64,000 nt of DNA from Oscillospiraceae bacterium (GCA_910574635.1 CAJTCG010000002.1:124001-188000); one strand, 5' to 3'. Counted from the first letter of the stretch, positions 8,963 through 16,394 are shown. Translations and numbers: made by a program. The notes: a model not told the origin generated them from the sequence alone.

Positions 8963-10228
8963 TCAACTTACTAAATAGCTAGAACTTCTTTCCAGCAAGG
9001 TCAGCTTCTTGAAGCCAGCCCCGTCTTTGACTTTGCTCCCATCCAGGCGACGCAGAAGCATACTCCCGCTGCTGCGCCGGCCCCAGATGAGACATTCCTT
9101 GCCCTCAAAGAACACCTTGTCAAACAACCGGAACCCCTTGACGTACTTGGGCGCCTGGTTGTTTTTTCGGATGCCGCCCGTGAGGGTAGTGGCCTTGTGG
9201 AGCTGCCGGTTATGGTGGCGCACAGGCTTAATTGTATACTGGCGGCCTGCTCTGGTTATAGTCTGGGAGCCAGTGAGACCAACCGCAATTGCCAGGGCAT
9301 CATTGATGTGACTCTTTGGCAGATGCAGCCGCTCAGCCCGGGTGTACTTGGTGATGTATCCCCTGGTCTCACAGATGGGGACGCCCAGCTGCTGACGAAG
9401 CCTCAGTATCAGGGTCTTGCGCATGATGCCCATAAAGGCGGCGTCCCGGGTGGATTGCCGGTCACGCGCTTTGAGCTTATCCAGAGTGATTACGCCCTTG
9501 TGGAATTTCTCATGACAGCTGTCGCAGAGTGTGGTCTGGTTGTCAGGGGCATCGCCACCAGTTTTACGGCTCTCTTTGTGGTGAACATGGAGTTTGACCC
9601 CATGGCCATGCTTGCCGCAGCACTGGCAGGTATAACCGTCCCTCCAGAGCACATATTGCCGGACATTGTAGCTGCCAAGCATCTCGCCCTTCTGGTAGTC
9701 CTCTCCCTGGGGAACAGACTTGCCATCGGCAATTGCTTTCAGCAACTGCAAATCAAATTCGGCTGTCTCGACAATTACTTTGGCAACAGGCAGCAGTCTG
9801 CATACCCGGCAGATTGCAGTGATGTGCTCCTGAATCTTTACTTCGACAGAAGGAGCCAGCCAGCCCTTGTGCTTGCTGTGAACCCGGTTATTGAATCTGG
9901 GCTTGCGGTAACGGGTCTTACGGTTCCGCCTGGTCCGCCGGAACTCCCGGCGGGTAGACAGGTTGCCAACGACATCATTGCGGGGAGTGACCTCAGCCGC
10001 AAACACCTCCCGGTCATCGGCAGTTACCGCCGAAAGGCCAATGTGCTTGCTGCCGGCATCGACTCCAAGGGTGATGCCTTGCCGGTATCCAGAACTGCCA
10101 TATAGCAGCTGTATGGTGAATGGTGTTCGTTTCACGAGTTTTGCTTTGCCATCTTTCAGCAGATGGCGTGCTTTTGCCGGAGAGCAGGGCATCAAGGGAC
10201 GCCCGTGCTGGTTGAGTACATAAGGCAT
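8963..10228 (-). CDS. iscB: IscB RNA-guided HNH/RuvC endonuclease
   Basis: 421 residues from an ATG with AAAGGAGG upstream; the longer frame to 10279 lies in the omega-RNA. Motifs in order: PLMP (11-14), RuvC-I GVDAGS (Asp 57), an Arg-rich bridge helix (93-115), RuvC-II VIVETAE (Glu 154), HNH with C201/C204, H216/H217, N230 and C235/C238/H243, RuvC-III HINDALAIAVG (Asp 310), then a C-terminal target/TAM-interacting domain. All catalytic residues are present, so the enzyme looks active. IscB is the ancestor of Cas9 and cuts DNA guided by an omega-RNA encoded directly upstream, as here. Its stop is about 10-40 nt from the element's right-end palindromes. Confidence 0.95.
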   Translation of the reverse strand: MPYVLNQHGRPLMPCSPAKARHLLKDGKAKLVKRTPFTIQLLYGSSGYRQGITLGVDAGSKHIGLSAVTADDREVFAAEVTPRNDVVGNLSTRREFRRTRRNRKTRYRKPRFNNRVHSKHKGWLAPSVEVKIQEHITAICRVCRLLPVAKVIVETAEFDLQLLKAIADGKSVPQGEDYQKGEMLGSYNVRQYVLWRDGYTCQCCGKHGHGVKLHVHHKESRKTGGDAPDNQTTLCDSCHEKFHKGVITLDKLKARDRQSTRDAAFMGIMRKTLILRLRQQLGVPICETRGYITKYTRAERLHLPKSHINDALAIAVGLTGSQTITRAGRQYTIKPVRHHNRQLHKATTLTGGIRKNNQAPKYVKGFRLFDKVFFEGKECLIWGRRSSGSMLLRRLDGSKVKDGAGFKKLTLLERSSSYLVS

Positions 10229-10234
10229 CCAGGA

Positions 10235-10548
10235 TGCCCTCCTTTCCAATGAGGTTGCGGCTAAAATGAAGCCGCTCACCTGCCAACTGTGGCATCAATA
10301 ACACCAGGAAGCCAGCAGGCGTAAGGTGCCCATCCCCAATGTTATCCCAAGGTTTGTATGCGCACAGCACTGCCCCTACCTCTCAGGGCTGTTTAACCAT
10401 GCGCCGCAGAGCAGTGGATTTGGGCAAACGTCCACCGGTGCCTATACATTCTTGGGTAACGTAGTGCCTCTGGCACCGTAGTGCGCGTAGCACTTAGGGT
10501 AGTCAGTCAGGGCTTTTGCAAGCCCCCGCCTTTAGGCGTGGGGTTACT
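10235..10548 (-). ncRNA. Omega-RNA (HEARO) of the IscB element
   Basis: About 310 nt lie between the element's left end and iscB. Read leftward, they contain a GTCAG...CTGAC-closed left-end hairpin group, conserved-looking segments CAGCCCTGAGAGGTAGGGGC, TTGGGATAACATTGGGGAT and ACGCCTGCTGGCTTCCTGG, and a GCGGCTTCATTTTAGCCGC hairpin just before the iscB ribosome site. This arrangement (RNA upstream and co-oriented) is the known HEARO/omega-RNA layout. The guide should come from the flank just outside the left end, which here is pilin sequence. Confidence 0.8.
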
Positions 10549-11509
10549 GACCAGGGGTTGTGGAAGTGTCCCCTTCGGTGTAGGGGTCATTGGAGAACTC
10601 CAGGCGGGCAGTGTTGGGGTTGCCGGGATTACCAATGTCCGCGGCAGCAGTCAATTCAGCATCATAAGTCACAATAACCTTTGTGTCCTTCGTGATGCTG
10701 CGGCCAGCCTTGATGTCGTCAAACACAATCTCAAAGGAGTAGCCTTCATCCAGTCCCTCTGTCTTAACGGAGTAATCGCTCGCTGCGGCACCATCAACTG
10801 TTACCTTGATGGAATCGGCCTTGAGAGACAACCCGCTGGAGAGGGAATCGTGGAAGATGTACTTGTAGGTCTTGTACCCATCGATGTTATCCGGCATGGT
10901 ACCAGTGAGCTTAAAGGAAACAGTGTCGCCGATGGCGTAGTCCGCCGCATCCACATCAGAACCGGCGTCCACGATTTTCTTTTCCAGGGTGGGAACGCCC
11001 TCCTTCGTGTCAACGGTCACAGTTTCCTGTCCCGCCGTGTCAAGCATAACAAGAGAGACAGAATCCGGGTCGGCGGCATTCTGGCTTTCGACAATCAGAT
11101 AGTAGCCTTGGCCGGCATTCGAAAAGGTCTTCCCGGAAGCAGTTTCGTCGGTTCCGAGGTTCTTGACCTGCGCATACATACTGTCCGCAAAAGCACGAAC
11201 AGAGCCGGCGCTCGTTTCGCCAATGTGGGAAACGATGCCAGCATCGTCGGCCTCCCCGGTAACAGCTTTGAGGGCATCACGATACTTCTCATTCACCGTA
11301 TAGGAGTAATTGTAGCAGGACGCACCATGCGTGTCGCCCTCGTGGCCATGGTCGCCCGTTTTCAGGCTGGTGGTCAGGGAAAGCAGTTGGTAGGCCTCAA
11401 ACTTCTCGCCCTGGCCATTGATGGTGATGTCAGCCGCAAATGCCGGGGCGGACAAGCAGGCGGACATAACTCCGGCAAGCATCAAGCTTGCAATTCTTTT
11501 TCGATTCAT
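10544..11509 (-). pseudogene. N-terminal part of the IscB-split major pilin
   Basis: 321 residues: signal peptide (MNRKRIASLML...AFAAD), then the N-terminal and middle isopeptide domains of a SpaA/FimA-type pilin. These include the KFEAYQLL entry strand, VPTLEKKIVD (a YPKN-like pilin lysine region), a KLTGTMPDNIDGYKTYKYIFHDSLSSGL segment and NTARLEFSNDPYTEGDTSTTP. The frame then runs into the element's left end (CCT GGT CAG TAA). It would be secreted but lack any sorting signal. The promoter at 11599-11627 is of the two-box type used across the window. Confidence 0.82.
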
Positions 11510-11511
11510 TC

Positions 11512-11577
11512 AAATTTGCTGGCGTGGATACCTGCTTGATATCGACTACGAAAAGCGCCAGCGCCTCCTTTCAACTT
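11512..11577 (-). repeat. Hairpin leader shared with the right end of the IscB element
   Basis: Read leftward, AAGTTGAAAGGAGG, then GCTGGCGCTT, about 22 variable nt, GGTATCC and CGCCAGCAAA. Nearly the same order occurs at 8972-8908. Here the GCTGGCG/CGCCAGC stem sits between GGAGG and the pilin ATG; bypassing it leaves a normal 9-nt spacing. Either a right-end scar of a related element or a translation-control hairpin. Confidence 0.6.
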
Positions 11578-11598
11578 TTTATGCAGGATTACAGAATC

Positions 11599-11627
11599 AT
11601 GTTATGCAAAGCGCCAAAGGGCAATTT
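11599..11627 (-). promoter_or_regulatory. Two-box promoter of the pilus operon
   Basis: Minus strand: AAAT, 16 nt, GCATAACAT; 90 nt upstream of the pilin ATG. Confidence 0.55.
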
Positions 11628-11631
11628 GCCA

Positions 11632-11662
11632 AAAAGAAAACGCCGGGCATAAAACCCTGGCG
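11632..11662 (-). terminator. Leftward terminator upstream of the pilus promoter
   Basis: Stem CGCCAGGG/CCCGGCG with a short loop, followed on the minus strand by TTTTCTTTTT. No leftward gene is evident upstream; it may insulate the pilus operon. Confidence 0.55.
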
Positions 11663-11683
11663 CTTTCTGGCGGTAGACGTTGG

Positions 11684-11739
11684 TTGGCAAAAGAGAATCT
11701 AGCGGGGTGGTAGGATATTGGGCGCCAGAGGCCCGATGC
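11684..11739 (+). repeat. Two-block intergenic repeat, copy 1
   Basis: TTGGCAAAAGAGAAT, then AGGCCCGATGC 31 nt later. The second block ends 9 nt before the -35 box of the promoter at 11749. Confidence 0.65.
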
Positions 11740-11748
11740 TGCCAGGCG

Positions 11749-11777
11749 TAATAGCGGGGCCGTTTCCCGCATAAAAT
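11749..11777 (+). promoter_or_regulatory. Two-box promoter of the 43-residue gene
   Basis: TAAT, 16 nt, GCATAAAAT; 24 nt upstream of the ATG at 11801. Confidence 0.6.
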
Positions 11778-11800
11778 ATTCTCCGAAAGGAGGGGTTGAT

Positions 11801-11932
11801 ATGGTCGAACAGATTCACGATACAATTCGTGTTCCTATCTATACAGGAAGCGAAATTTCCAGACTTCGAGAGCGGGGCTATGCGCCATACTGCTGTACGA
11901 GGTGCTTCAAATCAAAAAGCGCACAGAATTGA
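11801..11932 (+). CDS. 43-residue Cys-containing small protein
   Basis: ATG with GAAAGGAGG upstream. The product starts MVEQIHDTIRVPIYTGSE and ends with YCCTRCFKSKSAQN. The CCxxC group could bind a metal, though a single such group usually needs a partner. It has its own two-box promoter, and the next promoter overlaps its stop codon. No family is recognised. The strong ribosome site, correctly placed promoter and sensible composition make it likely real. Confidence 0.6.
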   Translation: MVEQIHDTIRVPIYTGSEISRLRERGYAPYCCTRCFKSKSAQN

Positions 11933-11954
11933 TTTCCGCGCCCCTGCATACCAT
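11926..11954 (+). promoter_or_regulatory. Two-box promoter of a candidate small RNA
   Basis: GAAT, 16 nt, GCATACCAT; overlaps the stop of the preceding small gene. Confidence 0.6.
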
Positions 11955-11960
11955 AAAACA

Positions 11961-12120
11961 TCTTCGCCCAGGATGTCGAGCGACGGTCCCGCCGACGGTA
12001 AACAAAAATTGCGACCGGAGGAGACAACGAGGTGTGACGGTTCCGACACCTCGGGAATATAAAATTTGACCGCATGCGTGGCGAAGAGAAAAGGACTAGC
12101 CTTTCATGGCTAGTCCTTTT
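11961..12120 (+). ncRNA. Candidate small RNA of about 160 nt
   Basis: A dedicated two-box promoter and a strong terminator (12091-12118) bracket a segment with no credible reading frame; the best is 29 codons without a ribosome site. Hairpins such as GACGGT...GCCGACGGT and GAGGTGT...ACACCTC are visible. Target and role are unknown. Confidence 0.45.
12091..12118. terminator. Bidirectional terminator
   Basis: AAGGACTAGCC/GGCTAGTCCTT, an 11-bp perfect stem with T-runs on both strands. Ends the small RNA and the leftward HEPN gene. Confidence 0.8.
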
Positions 12121-12145
12121 CTTCTCGTTCAGTGCGCGGAATATC

Positions 12146-13483
12146 TCAAGATGCTTCGCAATCCTCCAGCCTCGCCAGATGTAGCAAAAAGTCTGTAAAC
12201 AAGACAGCGTTCAACGCCGCCTTCCTGGATGGATACTCGGGAAACCACCCGTGAGCAATGGTATTCCGACCGGGTACATCCGGGATATAATCTTCCGAAC
12301 CGTTGCATTGGTACATGATGAATTCCTTATAGAATGTATAGAGAATTTTGGGGTAGGAGTTTGCCGAAATCAGTTTCTCTGCGGCATCCTTGAGGACATC
12401 GCTCCTCACTCGCTCCGGCAAAGAAGCCTTTTGCTTGATAATGCCTTCCCATTGCATAGGCAAGGAATGGATAACCAACCCATACTCCTTGCGGCGGTAG
12501 GCCTTCACGGCCTCACGCATTAACTGCTGAATGTGCGAAGGAATGGAGAGAATTGCCCAATTTCCTAATATTCCCGCAATGTAGTCTCGTCCAAAGTGCC
12601 GAAAGACAAACTTATCGATAGCCTCCACTCTTTCTTCAGGGGAGGTAGCCCTGATGAGAATTTTATTCAGTGGAATCATCTCCTGCTCTGGAAGGTCAAA
12701 AAGAAGGGAGGGGCTCCATTTCGCATCCATCAAAGCCCGGAGACATTTCCGCTGATGGGACCGCCAAAAGATTTCCGTCGGACGAGTGGACAGAATGGTC
12801 TCCAGGAGGGGAGAGAGGCGATTGAAAAGCTGGATACCATTGATATTGGCGATGATGGATTCTACTGGGGCGAGAGAATCCAATATCTGAGCGCGGTCAG
12901 AAACAATATCCGGCAAGTTGTTGCAAGTTTCATATATTTGGACAGCAGGGGAGACCAGCAGGTCCTGGTTCCTCTGCAAAAAGTCTGACTGCCGCAGTTT
13001 TTCCACGATTTGGGAGTAAGGGACACCCTGGCTCTCAAACGCCGTCATCTGCCGGTTGAAGGCATCGATTTCTGGCCAGCTGCCCTGGAACCCACACATT
13101 GCAATCTGATTAGGAAGCTGAGCACCAATCGCAGCATCAAATTCCCTTACGATTCCTTCGATTCCAAGCGCCGGCTGAACCACTGTGCCAAATGGACCTA
13201 TGGCGGCACCTATCTGCCCTTGGTAGCCCATGGCATGCTGCTCGACTGCATTCAGTTCGCCCAACCGGGCCGTAGCCTGAATCGATTCCATTGCTGCTAT
13301 GGCAGGACGACATTGCTCATATCTCTCCATTGCCTGCTGCCCGATGTCTGCTAAAGCTCCAAGCCTCTCATAATCATATCCAGCACGAATGTGCGAAAGA
13401 ACAGCAGGGTTCACCGCCTTTGAAATCTTCATGACGGTCTGAAGGCCCGCCAGAGGAGCCCTGTTTTGATGATTTTGACTCAT
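12146..13483 (-). CDS. HEPN-domain protein (putative ribonuclease effector)
   Basis: 445 residues from an ATG with AAAGGA upstream. The N-terminal 250 residues are helical without a known motif. The C-terminal part contains GRNTIAHGW near residue 415, a match to the R-x4-H motif of HEPN domains, which commonly form RNA-cleaving dimers in toxin-antitoxin, abortive-infection and CRISPR-associated systems. It is the second gene of a two-gene operon driven by a sigma-70 promoter (13924-13952), 34 nt after its partner. That pairing fits a defence or toxin-antitoxin module. The HEPN call rests on one motif plus its C-terminal helical setting. Confidence 0.6.
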   Translation of the reverse strand: MSQNHQNRAPLAGLQTVMKISKAVNPAVLSHIRAGYDYERLGALADIGQQAMERYEQCRPAIAAMESIQATARLGELNAVEQHAMGYQGQIGAAIGPFGTVVQPALGIEGIVREFDAAIGAQLPNQIAMCGFQGSWPEIDAFNRQMTAFESQGVPYSQIVEKLRQSDFLQRNQDLLVSPAVQIYETCNNLPDIVSDRAQILDSLAPVESIIANINGIQLFNRLSPLLETILSTRPTEIFWRSHQRKCLRALMDAKWSPSLLFDLPEQEMIPLNKILIRATSPEERVEAIDKFVFRHFGRDYIAGILGNWAILSIPSHIQQLMREAVKAYRRKEYGLVIHSLPMQWEGIIKQKASLPERVRSDVLKDAAEKLISANSYPKILYTFYKEFIMYQCNGSEDYIPDVPGRNTIAHGWFPEYPSRKAALNAVLFTDFLLHLARLEDCEAS

Positions 13484-13517
13484 AGATATGTTCCTTTGCG
13501 CAGCCACAAGATACGAT

Positions 13518-13889
13518 TCAGCACTTCCGTCCATCTTCCGTCAGCATGATTTTCCTAGCCAGTCTCGCCCAGTCGTCATTGAACATTTCATCAGCCAAGT
13601 ACTCCCGGACGCATTTATCAGCAAAGCGGCGCAGTGTCCCCATGTCCTTGGTATATTCCTTCGCACAAATCATGGAGCGGGTCTCTCTGTCCGGAAAGCC
13701 GATATACAATTCAACGGAGGTGTCCTTCGCTTCTGTCGGAAGCTCGAAACAAACCACATCGACAACAGGAGAGGTGAGCCGGTAGTTCGGGTCGAAGCAA
13801 TCCACAAGGGCTGGGATATCCTCGTAGTTGAGGTTGTATCGAAAATGCGCGGGCTTCTCCACCTGCCAGATGCGTACTTCTTTTTTCAT
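13518..13889 (-). CDS. Small protein paired with the HEPN gene
   Basis: 123 residues from the ATG at 13889 (GGAG upstream); the longer frame to 13976 runs through the promoter. Mixed alpha/beta with a central VVDVVCFELP strand and a charged C-terminal helix (MFNDDWARLARKIML). No family is recognised. As the first gene of a two-gene operon with a HEPN protein it could be an antitoxin or a sensor; this is by position only. Confidence 0.65.
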   Translation of the reverse strand: MKKEVRIWQVEKPAHFRYNLNYEDIPALVDCFDPNYRLTSPVVDVVCFELPTEAKDTSVELYIGFPDRETRSMICAKEYTKDMGTLRRFADKCVREYLADEMFNDDWARLARKIMLTEDGRKC

Positions 13890-13923
13890 AGCAGTGCTGT
13901 CTCCATCTTCTGTTTTCCCTGCA

Positions 13924-13952
13924 ATTATAACACAAGAACCCCTCGGAGGCAA
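13924..13952 (-). promoter_or_regulatory. Sigma-70 promoter of the HEPN operon
   Basis: Minus strand TTGCCT (13947-13952), 17-nt spacer, TATAAT (13924-13929). It starts within a few bases of the end of the preceding RNA terminator. Confidence 0.75.
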
Positions 13953-13960
13953 GCAAAAGC

Positions 13961-14135
13961 AAAGGCCCCCAGCCATGTGGCCGGGGGTCTTATATTCGCA
14001 GGTAGCGGGTTAGTTTTGACAGTTTATTGCCAGTTAGGCAAAGGGCTCTTTACCGAAGTCCACCGGCGCCTTACTGCCACAGTCCCGGCCCTTGCGAATT
14101 CCCGCAGAAGAACTGCGGGCGGCTTGCCGCCTTGT
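13961..14135 (-). ncRNA. Candidate small RNA, tandem copy A
   Basis: A two-box promoter (14142-14170) and a GC-rich terminator (stem 13965-13988) frame about 170 nt without a gene. It shares with copy B (14182-14322) the blocks GGCGCCGGTG-ACT-CGGT, AGCC-TTTGCC, TTGGCAATAA (copy A has CTGGCAATAA) and CTAACCCG, in the same order. A second stem GCCGCCCGCAG/CTGCGGG lies near the 5' end. Conservation of blocks between diverged copies points to a functional RNA. Confidence 0.55.
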
Positions 14136-14141
14136 GCGATT

Positions 14142-14170
14142 ATGGTATGCTGACCAAGCGAAGTCTATTC
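14142..14170 (-). promoter_or_regulatory. Two-box promoter of small RNA copy A
   Basis: Minus strand GAAT, 16 nt, GCATACCAT. Confidence 0.65.
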
Positions 14171-14181
14171 GCTGGTAGACA

Positions 14182-14322
14182 AACAAAAGCCCCAGCCGCG
14201 TGGCCAGGGGCCTTGTTTGCAGAGGACCGGGTTAGGCGGGCAGCTTATTGCCAATGCGGCAAACGGCTATTAACCGGAGTTCACCGGCGCCTCGCGCCCC
14301 TATCCCAGCCTTCGCGGACGTC
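14182..14322 (-). ncRNA. Candidate small RNA, tandem copy B
   Basis: About 140 nt between a two-box promoter (14329-14357) and a terminator (stem 14188-14211, then TTTTGTTTG). Contains the same ordered blocks as copy A, including GGCGCCGGTG and TTGGCAATAA. No reading frame of note. Confidence 0.55.
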
Positions 14323-14328
14323 AAGATT

Positions 14329-14357
14329 ATAGTATGCAGGACCGTCAAACTTTATTC
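14329..14357 (-). promoter_or_regulatory. Two-box promoter of small RNA copy B
   Basis: Minus strand GAAT, 16 nt, GCATACTAT. Confidence 0.65.
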
Positions 14358-14363
14358 GCCAGC

Positions 14364-14419
14364 AGTATCGGGACTCAAGCGTTCCATCCTAAACCGTCGG
14401 CCATTCTTCTTTTGCCAAC
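14364..14419 (-). repeat. Two-block intergenic repeat, copy 2
   Basis: Read leftward: TTGGCAAAAGAAGAAT ... TGAGTCCCGATAC, ending 6 nt before the promoter at 14329-14357. Confidence 0.65.
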
Positions 14420-14429
14420 CCCAAAAGGA

Positions 14430-14457
14430 GAGACCCCTCCCAGAAGGGAAGGGTCTC
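14430..14457 (-). terminator. Terminator of the 15.4-kb gene
   Basis: GAGACCC-TCC/GG-AGGGTCTC stem just past the stop at 14464; the minus strand continues TCCTTTTGG. Confidence 0.55.
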
Positions 14458-14463
14458 GTGAGC

Positions 14464-15432
14464 TCAGAACTCGTACCAGGGGGCCGTGTGCAACACAGCT
14501 TCGCCCTGCTCATAGTTGTCAGCGGCAATCGCCTCCTGCAGTCCGTGCCCCACATGGTCTAAAATCCCATTGGTAAGGAGGTCGTCGCCGAAGAAGCCCC
14601 AGCAGGAATCGGTTTCCTCCCAGTCAGGGGTCTCGTCGTCCTCAACGGGGTCAGCCTCGTATAAAGTGAAGCCAAAGACCTCGCCGGTGAGGAACTGGTC
14701 GTAAGTCTCAACCTCGTCCTTCATGACCTCGATAGCCCTGGCGCGCCAGGTTTCCTCGGTCAGGGGGCGGGTCTTGTATCCGCGTTTTCCATCCGGAATA
14801 CGCTCGCCCTTCTCATCAAGAACGTACTCAACGAGGTCCTTCATGGCTTTCTTCTTGAGCATGACGATAAAGCCAAGCTGACCGGAGTCCCACCTGTCAG
14901 CATACTGCCCGGCTCTGTCGCCGCAGCTGATGGTAATGCCGGAATGCTCATATATCCAAATAGGCATCCACTCGGCATGAGGCTCCATCAGAATCAGACA
15001 GTCCTCAGTGGAGATGTCATGCCGAATAGCGTCGGCAATGGCGTCCCTGGGCGTCAGCTCTTCAATCACCACCTTGCCGCTCTCAGAAAGCCAGGAGATA
15101 GTGACCAGGCCCTCTTTCTCCGCGCTTTCGGAAATCCGAATGTGGGGAAATCGTCCGGCCATAGCGGCTTCAGCCATTTCGGCGTCCGAAACATTCTCCT
15201 CGACGAGTTTCTCCCAGAAATCCTCAGGGGTAAGGCCTTTAGTGACTTCAGTGTCCCCCAGGTTGTACCGCCGGTGCCAGCAGGCCATGGTCGTCAGCCG
15301 GGTATCATCGCCTTCCCAGTTCCGGGGATTCTCGGGGTCACTGTCCCTCTGGATGTGCAGGCAATACAGCTTACCACCGTGTTCCCACTTGATGGTTCCA
15401 TTGTCACTAATATAAAGCGCAGTTCTACTCAT
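14464..15432 (-). CDS. Acidic protein of unknown function
   Basis: 322 residues from ATG with GAGGAGG upstream. Opens with a beta-rich part (TALYISDNGTIKWEHGGKLYCLHIQ) and a CWHRRYNLGD segment, then alternates helices and strands, ending in a very acidic tail (DPVEDDETPDWEETDSCWGFFGDD). No catalytic motif or known domain is recognised. Acidic, Trp-rich cytoplasmic proteins of this sort are common on large Clostridia mobile elements. Its promoter (15478-15506) is a weaker two-box match. Confidence 0.7.
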   Translation of the reverse strand: MSRTALYISDNGTIKWEHGGKLYCLHIQRDSDPENPRNWEGDDTRLTTMACWHRRYNLGDTEVTKGLTPEDFWEKLVEENVSDAEMAEAAMAGRFPHIRISESAEKEGLVTISWLSESGKVVIEELTPRDAIADAIRHDISTEDCLILMEPHAEWMPIWIYEHSGITISCGDRAGQYADRWDSGQLGFIVMLKKKAMKDLVEYVLDEKGERIPDGKRGYKTRPLTEETWRARAIEVMKDEVETYDQFLTGEVFGFTLYEADPVEDDETPDWEETDSCWGFFGDDLLTNGILDHVGHGLQEAIAADNYEQGEAVLHTAPWYEF

Positions 15433-15477
15433 GGAAATCCTCCTCAAAATATGTATTCCTGATGGTCTGTTGTCGAT

Positions 15478-15506
15478 GTTCTATGCAGAGGAGGTAATTT
15501 CGATAA
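15478..15506 (-). promoter_or_regulatory. Weak two-box promoter
   Basis: Minus strand TTAT, 16 nt, GCATAGAAC; 46 nt before the ATG at 15432. Confidence 0.4.
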
Positions 15507-15517
15507 CGCCAGTAGTG

Positions 15518-15571
15518 TTGGCAAAAGAGAATAGGCAGCCGCTTGGGAAGCTCTATCAAGAGGCCCGATAC
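15518..15571 (+). repeat. Two-block intergenic repeat, copy 3
   Basis: TTGGCAAAAGAGAAT ... GAGGCCCGATAC, ending 5 nt before the promoter at 15577. Confidence 0.65.
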
Positions 15572-15576
15572 CGCTC

Positions 15577-15605
15577 CAATGCAATCTCTCGAATCCGCAT
15601 AAGAT
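15577..15605 (+). promoter_or_regulatory. Two-box promoter of the traX-like gene
   Basis: CAAT, 16 nt, GCATAAGAT; 31 nt before the GTG. Confidence 0.55.
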
Positions 15606-15635
15606 AAAGAGTAAATTTCAAAAGGAGGCGGCATC

Positions 15636-16385
15636 GTGAACAAATCATCCTATCTGGACCTCTCCAGAGCATTTCTTCACATCCTCGCTATGGCAATCAT
15701 GCTCTGCGACCACTCCTGGGCCACCATTTTCCCTGGCACCCAGTGGCTTACCCGCATAGGCCGCATTGCCTTTCCCATCTTCGCTTTTCTGCTTGTGGAG
15801 GGTTATTTTCATACCCACAACCTGCGCCGGTATATGACGCGGCTGCTGGCCGGGGCCGTCATTTCAGAAATCCCCTTCAACTATATGGTCGGGGGCGGGC
15901 CCATCTATCCATACCACCAAAACGTTCTCTGGACCTTTTTCTTTGCTCTTCTCATTGTCTCCACCATCGATAAACTGCACCAGCAGCTGCGTCCGGCAGC
16001 CGCTCTCGCCGCCTCCGCCGCATTGGCTGCCTTGGGCTACCTGCTGGGATATGTCGCCATGGTCGACTACTATGGCCTTGGAATTCTGACGGTCCTGGTC
16101 TTTTACTTTTTCCGAGAGAGGACTTGGACAAACTTCGCCCTCCAATTTGCCTGCCTGCTCGTTATAAATGGGTTCCTGCTGGGAGGCCTTTATTGGCCGG
16201 TGACCGTCATGGGGCACGAATTTGAGCTTCCGCAGCAGGGGCTGGCGCTCCTTGCCCTAGTGCCCATTTGGCTGTACCATGGTCGACAGGGCTATCACAA
16301 CAAAAGGTTCCAGCGATTTTGCTACGCTTTCTACCCGCTGCACATCACAGTTTTGTGCTGCATCAGCGCCGTTTTGTCCCGATAA
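15636..16385 (+). CDS. traX: TraX-family membrane protein
   Basis: 249 residues from GTG with AAAGGAGG upstream. About eight hydrophobic segments and the family signature near the N-terminus: LHILAMAIMLCDH, then RIGRIAFPIFAFLLVEGYFHT and a basic RRYMTRLL loop. F-plasmid TraX acetylates pilin; the wider Firmicute family is mostly uncharacterised but is frequent on conjugative elements and is predicted to acylate surface components. With a pilus operon nearby, a modification role is conceivable. It is a single-gene unit closed by a strong terminator. Confidence 0.88.
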   Translation: MNKSSYLDLSRAFLHILAMAIMLCDHSWATIFPGTQWLTRIGRIAFPIFAFLLVEGYFHTHNLRRYMTRLLAGAVISEIPFNYMVGGGPIYPYHQNVLWTFFFALLIVSTIDKLHQQLRPAAALAASAALAALGYLLGYVAMVDYYGLGILTVLVFYFFRERTWTNFALQFACLLVINGFLLGGLYWPVTVMGHEFELPQQGLALLALVPIWLYHGRQGYHNKRFQRFCYAFYPLHITVLCCISAVLSR

Positions 16386-16394
16386 ACAGGAAAA

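Larger units (their letters stand above)
8905..10553 (-). mobile_element. IscB/omega-RNA (IS200/IS605-superfamily) insertion in the pilin gene
   Basis: The insert holds an omega-RNA region and iscB with no tnpA. Similar palindromes lie at both ends: CCCCGCC-TTTA-GGCGTGGGG at 10524-10543 and CCCCTGCC-TTTA-GGCATGGGG at 8921-8941. A second stem, GCTGGCG/CGCCAGC, surrounds the latter (8908-8954). Pilin coding sequence is cleanly interrupted, as expected for single-strand IS200/IS605-type insertion. Exact ends cannot be fixed without an empty-site sequence. Lacking tnpA, it would depend on a transposase elsewhere. Confidence 0.8.

Noticed and set aside
8905..10553. IscB insert as a self-splicing IStron that restores pilin mRNA
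   Set aside because: No group I intron core (P7/G-binding site) could be recognised and the ends match a plain IscB element.
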